This document shows positions 45,725 through 54,083 of a stretch of DNA of 64,000 nt, piece by piece. The DNA is taken from NCBI RefSeq assembly GCF_049306965.1, contig NC_133197.1, positions 1,946,501-2,010,500 on the forward strand, read 5' to 3'. The position numbers and the translations under genes are program-made. Within the stretch, counting starts at the first letter, position 1, and each line of letters begins with the position of its first letter. Source of the DNA: Danio rerio. Its lineage: Eukaryota > Chordata > Actinopteri > Cypriniformes > Danionidae. A model generated the notes under the pieces. The model ran no database searches. It saw only the letters and a program-made list of their open reading frames with translations, and had not been told where the DNA came from.

Positions 45725-46437
45725 ATGTGTCACACCGGGTGTAGTGTGAGTTGTGGCCTGCTGTATGTGGGCCAGATGTGGCCCGTGTGTGACACCCCGG
45801 GTGTAGTGTGAGTTGTGGCCTGCCGTATGTGGGCCAGATGTGGCCCATGTGTGACACACCGGGTGTAGTGTGAGTTGTGGCCTGCCGTATGTGGGCCAGA
45901 TGTGGCCCGTGTGTGACACACCGGGTGTAGTGTGAGTTCTGGCCTGCTGTATGTGGGCCAGATGTGGCCCGTGTGTGACACCCCGGGTATAATGTGAGTT
46001 CTGGCCTGCTGTATGTGGGCCAGATGTGGCCCATGTGTGACACCCCGGGTGTAGTGTGAGTTCTGGCCTGCAGTATGTGGGCCAGATGTGGCCCGTCTGT
46101 GACACCCCGGGTGTAGTGTGAGTTGTGGCCTACTGTATGTGGGCCAGATATGGCCCGTGTGTGACACACCGAGTGTAGTGTGAGTTGTGGCCTGCCATAT
46201 GTGGGCCAGATGTGGCCCGTGTGTGACACAACGGGTCTAGTGTGAGTTGTGGCCTACTGTATGTGGGCCAGATGTGGCCCGTGTGTGACACACCGGGTGT
46301 AGTGTGAGTTGTGGCCTGCCATATGTGGCCCAGATGTGGCCCGTGTGTGACACAGCGGGTCTAGTGTGAGTTGTGGCCTACTGTATGTGGGCCAGATGTG
46401 GCCCGTGTGTGACACATCGGTTGTAGTGCGAGTTGTG
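45725..46437. repeat. 62-bp minisatellite, about 11.5 units
   Basis: The unit GTGTAGTGTGAGTTGTGGCC...GGGCCAGATGTGGCCCGTG repeats every 62 bases (GTAGTGTGAG at 45741, 45803, 45865 and on). Units differ by a few bases. It lies about 100 bases inside the left CCCAGATAGCA end. Confidence 0.93.
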
Positions 46438-48253
46438 TATTTTTAGTTCCGGTTTAACTATAAATGAACAGGAGCCTTTGAAGTGGTTACAAATTATTAG
46501 AAATTGAAAATCAAAGTTAATTTGTCTTTCTAAGTCTGTACACTTTTGTTTTATGAAGTAGAAAATAAATATTGCAAATAAATGTAATGTAATGCAAGGA
46601 TTTACATTTTTCCGATCGGCTACTTCTGCCTGTGGACTGCATACCTAATGAGTGGGAGGGGCTTGCTGCTCAAACATTACACAGACTCTGTTGTGAAGCA
46701 GCAGCAGTTCTGTGTTTCCTGTGTTTTATTAACATTATTGTCCCTCATCAGGCAGTGAGAGCGCTACACCTTCTCTGAAAATAATAACATTGCATGTTCT
46801 AAATAAGACTTTTTGAGATTAAAAATGATTCTTTAGGTTATTAAGAATAGGAATAAGCCATTGCTTATCTGGGAAAGTATATGTTTGTAACCTTATCACG
46901 TATTAATTCAGTTTATTTCCTCAATAATGGATTTATTTTTACTTTAAGGCTGCTATGAATATAAATTTATATTATCTGTTATATGTAAATGTTCCAGCAT
47001 GAGTAAAATTAATATTTTTTTTCATATTACCTGGTATGTCTATAAATGTCTATAAATGCAATGAGTTTCATCATTTATTATGTTTTGATCCATTAATGTT
47101 TTGTTCAGTTTCTCCATTTGAATGAATTAAGACAGTGTTCTACCGCCACCTACTGGGTGGATTTAATTTGCTATTAGTACTACTTTTTAATGAACAATTT
47201 TACAAATGAATTCATAATCTAATAATACTGAATTAAAGTGCTGTTTTCTTGGTGTTATTTTTTTGCAATTCTACATTTTTACAATGATTTTGTTTGATTA
47301 AATGCCACATACAACATTGTGCTTTTTTTATTTAATTTGAATATTAAATAGACATAAATGTTTTGTTTATGAATAAAATAACTATGTAGAAAAAAATGTC
47401 AGATAACTGAGCAGTAGAATGTGAATAACATGAATGTGTTCGTGAATAAGCTGATATTTGTAAACAACACAGTTTTATTTACTTATTCTACAGAACACAA
47501 AAAATAATAAAAATAAATCTGACCAATTTTAATGCGCACACCTAACCCCGCTCCTAACCCTACCCCTCACTTTGATGTCACTAGCCCTATTTGAGTGCAT
47601 TGTTTCTGACATTGCATGTCAAACTGTGTGTCTCAGCTTGCATATGCAAGTCTGCAATCAGATACTAATGCTTCTGCAACACAGCCCTGAGGGTACAATC
47701 CTCAGTGCTGGGAAACACCACACATTATCTTAATCACAAACTACAGCAAATTTAGTTTATCCAAAATTCCCTTATACTGCAAATTTTTGCACTATGGAAG
47801 AAACTTGAAACCAACAGAAACAACATGCAAACTCCACATAGAAAGGCCCAAAAGTCTATCCTGGTTCTGTGTGTGTGCACCTGTAACAGCGTACACAAAT
47901 TTTATAGACAATATGCTATTAATAAGCATGTTAATTAGCAATTAGTTAATTGTAAATATATCTTAAAGTGTTAGTTTTTATATAACAAGCTATTGAATAT
48001 TAAAAATAACAGTAAATATTCTAGAATTACAGCATGTTACATAACAGAGCAAGGACATGTTGACAGTATGTCTGATAATATTTTTTCTTCTGGAGAAAGT
48101 CTTCGATTAGAATAAAAGCAGTTTTTTATTTTTTTTAAAAAGTGTTTTAAGGTCAAAATTATTAACCCCTTTAAGCTATATGTTTTTTCTACAGTTTCGG
48201 AACAAATCATTGTTATAAAATAACTTGCCTAATTACCCTTACCCTAATATATA

Positions 48254-48336
<83 letters not shown>

Positions 48337-48358
48337 TATATTTATTTATTTAAAAACA
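46438..48358. other. AT-rich spacer with Tc1-like fragment
   Basis: 48040-48246 is a fragment of the Tc1-like family at 40309 (ACAGAGCAAGGACATGTTGA). 48259-48332 is a TA microsatellite. 46438-48040 holds no recognised feature. Confidence 0.5.
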
Positions 48359-48359
48359 T

Positions 48360-48507
48360 AATCATAAACTGCCCCCTTGTGGCGAATATGTGTTTCGCTT
48401 CATCCTTGCATTACGGTGGAGTGGGCGGAGCCTCATGAATGACGGTTATTTTTTTCAAACGAGGAAGTGAAGTCAAGTCCGCCATTTCATCTTCTTCTTT
48501 ATATCGG
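48360..48507 (+). promoter_or_regulatory. Candidate promoter and first exon of a small spliced transcript
   Basis: GTGGGCGGAGCC (GC box) and GTCCGCCATTTCATC (YY1-like GCCATTT) lie 20-90 bases before ATATCGG|GTAAGT (exon end 48507). CpG density is higher than around it. It is followed by good splice sites at 49349-49437, 50247-50386, 50902-50994 and 52264. Confidence 0.5.
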
Positions 48508-49348
48508 GTAAGTTATTATTTTAAAATCATATTTGTGAGATATTTGTCGTCAGGTAATGTTTTTATTTGTTAGAAAAGCCCCTGTTTTGAATAGTGAAAA
48601 AACTGTAACTTATATGTGGATAATATGGCTAAAAACGGCTAAGAATGATGGCAGCCGTCAGTTCAGTAATCTGTTAAGTTGATTGTGCTCGGGGTTTTAA
48701 CAAATTCATTTAAGTAACAAATGTCCTTTTAATCGCTCGTCATTCCCAATTAAATGATCAATAAGACGTGTTATATGAAGAACAGCGTCGAAACGGGAGC
48801 TTGAATGAATGAATCATATGCTGTCCGTTTTATACAGTTGTAATAGGTGCCGAGTTCTGCCTTTGTACTGGATTTAGCTCTAACACTGAACGAACAGTCT
48901 CTTTTTGGTAACGTTAATCCTAATGATCTTGATTTGCTTGTTAATGTGTGTTTTATCAAGTTTCAGCAAAAGTTTGCAGAGTAACGTTATGTGGTTCATG
49001 CTGGCCACTGTTGAGACTGGTCTGCATTAAAACATTTTTTTAAAGCCAAAACGTTTGAAAAAAAATCCACAGTTGAAACATGATGTGTTAAATGACTTAT
49101 GAAGGAAATTAATTAGCTAAAAAGAAGGCTAAGTGTGTTATGAAATATTAAACCTTGTTAAAAAATAAAATCAATTGTGTTAAATAAGCTTAAAATCCAT
49201 ATCTTATGTTTTATATTACTTCAAAACAGCCTGGAAACTGAATTGCACCATTAATCTTGTACATATGTATCAAGTCCAAACAAATGGTTTTGTGGCAAGT
49301 AAAAATAATATTTGTATAAATTGATTGTATTGTATTAATTTGTTACAG

Positions 49349-49437
49349 AAAAGAAAGGAATCATGCAAGCTGAAGGAAATTACAACTCTCACATCAGTGC
49401 ATTACTAATTGTTTGACTTCATCATCAAGCACACCAG
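49349..49437 (+). ncRNA. Candidate exon 2 of small spliced transcript
   Basis: Acceptor TTTGTTACAG and donor ACACCAG|GTACAA. The longest frame from ATG is 16 codons, so it is probably untranslated. Confidence 0.42.
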
Positions 49438-49672
49438 GTACAATATTGTACATATTTTGTAACTTGTATATGTCAGACTGGTTGTTGGGAACTGAAATAA
49501 TATATTTTATGTTTTATTTATTATTAAAATATTACAAGATTTATTGGTGCTATTTTATCACTGTGTGAGATCATAGCTTATTTAAAAATCTAATAATGAC
49601 ATAATAATGACATATTTTATCCTCCACATGGTTTAAAATATTTTTGTTTTGTTCTGTTGAACATAAACTCAG

Positions 49673-50027
49673 ACGGTGCGGTGGTACAGTGGATAGCTCT
49701 GTTGCCTCCCAGCAAAAATGTTTCTGGTTCGAGCCTCGGCTGGGTCAGTTGGCATTTCTGTGTGAAGTTTGTATGTTCTCCCCGTGTTGGCGTGGGTTTC
49801 CTCCGGGTGCTCCAGTTTCCCCCACAAGACATGCGGTACAGGTGAATTGGGTAAGCTAAATTGTCCATAGTGAATGTGTGTAAATGAGAGTGTATGGGTT
49901 TTTCCCAGTGATGTCTTGCAGCTGGAAGAGTATCTGCTGCGTAAAACATATGCTGGATAAGTTGGCTGTTCATTCCACTGTGGTGACCCCAGATTAATAA
50001 AGGGATGAAGCTGAAAAGAAAATGAAT
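49673..50027 (+). mobile_element. Full-length DANA SINE
   Basis: tRNA-like head ACGGTGCGGTGGTACAGTGG, B box GGTTCGAGCC at 49726-49735, DANA body, and tail GAAAATGAAT. Flanked by GAACATAAACTCAG (49659-49672) and GAACACAAACCCAG (50028-50041). It lies in the intron between candidate exons 2 and 3. Confidence 0.92.
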
Positions 50028-50246
50028 GAACACAAACCCAGTTTTTCCTACTATGTATATCGATAGTTACAGGTTTCTAACATTCTTCAAAATATCTGCT
50101 TTAGTGTTGAACAGATTCAAACTGCTTTGAAACAAGTAGAGGATGAATAAATGGTGGCAGAATAGTAAACTATATCTTTAAATGTTTTATTCTGTATGTT
50201 ATGTGTATTCATATTTGTCTTGTCTTTTGTCATATTGTCCTTCTAG

Positions 50247-50386
50247 CTCAGATTGTGATGGACCGGGAATGCGACACCAGTTACTCTTAAGTCAAGAACC
50301 AAATGAAGCACCAGAGTACAGATTATGGAGGTATCTGAAGTTGAACTAACTGGAAGCAGGGAACCATACTAATAAAGTTCCTTAAG
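50247..50386 (+). ncRNA. Candidate exon 3 of small spliced transcript
   Basis: Acceptor GTCCTTCTAG and donor CCTTAAG|GTAAAA. Only short frames (at most 10 codons from ATG). Confidence 0.42.
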
Positions 50387-50901
50387 GTAAAAGCACCTGC
50401 TTTATTTTGATAGGAAGTATTTTTTTATAGAGTTCTATTGTTTTATTCCTATTCTAATTCTATTTTATTCATATACTGAATGGAAGTCATTCAAATTTCA
50501 CAACAAATGATTAGCAGATCGAATATAAAATATAATGACATTTTAATACATTATTTCTTTTGGTTATTCTTTACATCTATATATGGGCAAGTATTTAATC
50601 AATGATAATAATTTTAAACAACTTAACTAAACAAATTACTCTGTTGGACCCTAATATTTAAAATAGCAAAATCCTCAAACTAACACACACTCTTGTGAAT
50701 GCATTCTCACATTCATACACTCAAAAACACACATTCATACAACAGTCTGTCTCAGTCTGACTCACACACAACATCCTCTCTCACAGATTTTTTTAGCAAA
50801 CCTCCACCACTAGCTTGTCCTTTTATGCTGCTTTTATTTCAAACATTTTAGAGCATGATATAGTCCAGGTTTTTATCACTAAGTATTTTTTTTCCATTCA
50901 G

Positions 50902-50994
50902 CAGGTTCCTTGTAAAGATTAACCCAGGGAAGGATCGAAAATGGAGAAGACCAGATCAAGAAAGACTACATCAAGATCTGCGGTCAGTTCAAAG
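50902..50994 (+). ncRNA. Candidate exon 4 of small spliced transcript, possible short ORF
   Basis: Acceptor TTTTCCATTCAG and donor TTCAAAG|GTACTT. ATG at 50941 opens MEKTRSRKTTSRSAVSSK to the exon end in phase 0. Joined to 52264 it would add DVLHWTVFFLALTLARP and stop, a 35-residue peptide with no known relatives that I recognise. Confidence 0.4.
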
Positions 50995-52263
50995 GTACTT
51001 TCACTAATTACCAAGATTTCAGACTATGAATTGATGGAGTAAACTTTGAGTGTCAGATCTTCCTAGCAAAAATTCTTCCCAGTGTCTTGTAGTAGAAGTG
51101 ATGCAGTCAATCAAGTTTACATTATTTCGTTAATTGCTTTCCGATTTAATAAAAATATAATAACCAAACTTGATTAATGTAACAATTTTGATGAAAAGGG
51201 CATGTTTTACTAAAGCTTTTAGCACAAAGGCACCCCCATCTTGTAATATTGCTGTGTCTGACGTCACGGGGTTGGTATGCTGGAAACGTTTTTGAATGAG
51301 GTATTTGTATGATTTATACATAGTCTGTCTTAAAGCGTCACTAAATTGTACAGGCATTACAGGTCAAAGCAATCTGTTATTACATTTATCAAAATAAACA
51401 ATAAGGCTCTTAAAACACTGCTTTGAAAAATGTAGAAAATGTAAAAAAATATTTCAAATACCTCAAATGAAATTAAGTCATTTGTTTTATTATTTTTAAA
51501 ATATATATTTTTGTAAAGTCATTTGTTTATAATTATGTAAAAAAAAATCCAAGTACTATAAAAGTTATTTAAGCAACAAATTTGCCAGATTGTAAAGGCA
51601 GACACAGAATGAGCAAACAAGAAAAAACGTGTAAAATGTGTAAATAAAAGGCTACATTTTACATTTTTACATCTTTTCATCATATAAGTAAAACCTTCCT
51701 AAGCTTGAAAATATATTTCTTTAAAATAAACTTCCTTTGTTAGTGCAAATTTCTTTTTATGTAGTCTTGTAATTAAACAATTAAACCATTCAAACAAGTT
51801 TACACTTAAAAAAGGTCCGTAATGAAAATCCGATTTTTTTTTTTTCAAATCTAACTAACTAAAATAGTACCATGTACTTTTACTCTGTATTAGTATTATT
51901 TACTAAAATTGGTTTTATTTTAGCAATGTAATAGTATTTCTAGTCCTTTAATTTAATGTAATTTAATTTTCAGTTCTCTTTCCATCTACGAAAACATAAA
52001 AAAACAATAATTTCACAAGCACATTTAAAATAGGTTAAATACTATGAAATATTAATATTATTATTTTTTTATATAAATCGATAGGTAGTTCCTATGGAAT
52101 GTTGTTATGTATTGCTGAGAATACATTTCAGGTGTTCAATACGTTGCTTGTCAGTCTTAAAAATAAAAATAGGTGCTTAAAAAAGTGCTTAAAAGTCTAA
52201 TCGAGTTGTGCCTGTATGTACTCTGCAAACAGCACCTTTTAATTGTTGTCCTCCTATTTTCAG
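50995..52263. other. Intron-like AT-rich DNA, nothing recognised
   Basis: Contains homopolymer runs but no transposon ends, finger or coding signal that I can see. Confidence 0.4.
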
Positions 52264-52425
52264 GATGTCTTGCATTGGACTGTTTTTTTTTTGGCTTTGA
52301 CCCTTGCTCGACCCTGACCTCACTCTTGGACTGCCCTGTTGGATTTTCAGTTTATTTAATTTAATTTATTTATTTATTTGGTTTTGGGTAAATGCTAATA
52401 AATATTTAGTTGTAATTATTTAAGT
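52264..52425 (+). ncRNA. Candidate last exon of small spliced transcript
   Basis: Acceptor TCCTATTTTCAG before 52264 and a polyadenylation signal AATAAA at 52397-52402. The 3' end is approximate. Confidence 0.35.
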
Positions 52426-52985
52426 AATATGTTTTTGTTAAATATGCGATTTCTGTGTTTGTTCTGTCTACTCATACTTGTTTATCTTGTTTCTGTAATT
52501 ATTATTTGTTTATTTGACCCTTGCCTCGCCTCTGATCTTGTTTTTGGATTGCCCTTTATATATCTTTTTAATTATTGGTTCTGGCTATATGGTTATAAAA
52601 TATTTGTTAATTTAATTAATATGCATTTTATAAAATAATGTATATATATTTTCTGTGTTTATTCTGTATCTATTTATCTAATTTGTATATACATTTGTGT
52701 TTGTATGTTCTTCTTATTCTGTATATCCACTTACCTAATTTTAACTTTTATATATATTTATTTGCATTTAATTTGTGATAATTCTGTATGCATTTATTTA
52801 TCTAATACATATATTTATTTGTATTGCATTGATCAATCTGTTGTTGATGTTTTTTTTTTGTATGCATCTATTTATATAATTTATATATAAATTATATATT
52901 TGTATTTATCAATTTATATGCTTCCTTTAAAGCATTTTTTTAAATAAAGCAATTTAAACTAAGCATTCCTTTCAATGTGATTTAT
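52426..52985. other. AT-rich spacer
   Basis: TATTTAT-rich simple-sequence-like DNA before the right minisatellite. Nothing else seen. Confidence 0.4.
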
Positions 52986-53039
52986 ATAGCTACCAAATGT
53001 AGATGTGAGCCACATCTAACCCGAAAGTCAGCCGCAACT

Positions 53040-53250
53040 GAACCAGATCTGGGCCAGATCTGTAAATTGCATGGGCCGCGTCTGGGCCATATCTGAGAAA
53101 CTGCATGGGCTGCATGTGGGCCAGATCTGAGAAAGTGCATGGGCCACAGCTGGGCCAGATTTGAGAATGTGCATGGGCCGCAGCTGGGCCAGATCTGAGA
53201 AAATGTATGGGCCACATCTGGCCCAGATATGGACCATGCTTTTTCTGAGA
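53040..53250. repeat. 34-bp minisatellite, about six units
   Basis: GGGCCAGATCTGAGAAAGTG and 14 more bases repeat every 34 bases (GGGCCAGAT at 53118, 53152, 53186). The unit differs from the 62-bp array but shares the GGGCCAGAT core. It lies about 150 bases inside the right CCCAGATAGCA end. Confidence 0.9.
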
Positions 53251-53481
53251 TATGGCCCAGATCTGGTTTAGTTGTGGCTGACTTTTGGATCCTTATGTCA
53301 GCCACAATCAGGTTGAGTCATCGCCGTCATTCCGCGCGGTATGTGGGCCAGAAGAAAATGGGGGATGTGGGCCATATCTGGGCCAGATGTAATTTGCTAT
53401 CTGGGTACGGGCAATGTTCTGTTAGTTTTAGCTCACTAGACGGTTTTTGGTGCTGACTGTTGTCTTATTTTCCTGTTATAG

Positions 53482-53541
53482 GTTTTCGTCAGAGCATGCA
53501 GTGACTAACTTTAAGTTGAGGAATAACGTTACATTTGTGAG
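53482..53541 (+). other. Candidate non-coding exon upstream of the transposase ORF
   Basis: Acceptor TTTTCCTGTTATAG and donor TTTGTGAG|GTAAGC define a 60-base exon with strong sites on both sides. It has no usable ORF. It begins only 76 bases after the right end of the 7.8-kb inserted segment and is the nearest leader exon for the ORF at 54056 and the SAM gene at 58056. Confidence 0.5.
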
Positions 53542-53967
53542 GTAAGCTGTTGCCTTCACGTAAAGTTAACGTTAGTCATTATCAAGCAAAGACATTAGTG
53601 TCGTATATTATGGCAAGTGTAAATTAACAAAAAAAAATTTAAAAAGGGTTTATTTTTTCTTAGACAAGTATTGAAAAATTTGTATATATTATAAAACATT
53701 TCTGTAAATTCTCCTGTGAATGTGCTGCGCGCCATTTTCCTCAAGCGTGGCCAGGCCTAACGTTAGCTGCAGTAATCAGCTTTGTGATTTCATCAACGGT
53801 GGTTATAAATCGACTGTGTAGATCAACTAAAAATCATATAAAAGTATTTGTTCTGCTTATAGCTTATTTTTTATATTTATTTTGAACTATTTTTTACATT
53901 GTTCAGTGGGGTTTAATAATTTGTTGATTTGACAACAAAATAGTTGTTTTTCCTAACTAAATATAGA

Positions 53968-54083
53968 AATGTTCAGCTGTAAATTAAGTTCTTGAGAGTA
54001 ACCATTTAAAATAACTTGGGTCAGTGATTTTTTTTTCAACCATTCAATGTAAAACATGTTCAGCTGTAAATTTAGTTCCTGTG
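53968..54083 (+). repeat. Short duplication of the start-codon region
   Basis: ATGTTCAGCTGTAAATTAAG at 53968 is repeated as ATGTTCAGCTGTAAATTTAG at 54056, and both continue TTC.TG.GA. The second copy contains the ORF's start codon; the first runs into a stop after five codons. Confidence 0.75.

Larger units (their letters stand above)
45625..53405. mobile_element. 7.8-kb segment bounded by CCCAGATAGCA inverted ends
   Basis: CCCAGATAGCA (45625-45635) is matched by TGCTATCTGGG (53395-53405), each flanked by TA. Just inside each end is a minisatellite rich in GGGCCAGAT. The ends could belong to one large element or to two separate smaller elements; a third such end lies at 10433. No transposase is inside. 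It fills most of the intron between 45382 and 53482. Confidence 0.55.

Noticed and set aside
45611-46229. Three overlapping minus-strand frames of 145-188 codons with repeated HTTPG and GHIWPTY motifs
   Set aside because: They are translations of the 62-bp minisatellite in its three phases; no start context, splice sites or family support.
45725-46437. CRISPR-like array
   Set aside because: Units are contiguous with no distinct spacers, in a vertebrate genome; it is a minisatellite.
49673-49745. tRNA gene
   Set aside because: Only the degenerate tRNA-like head of a DANA SINE; no acceptor stem pairing and a full SINE follows.
52982-53305. Minus-strand frames rich in repeated SGP and AHA motifs
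   Set aside because: Products of the 34-bp minisatellite, open in several frames for the same reason.
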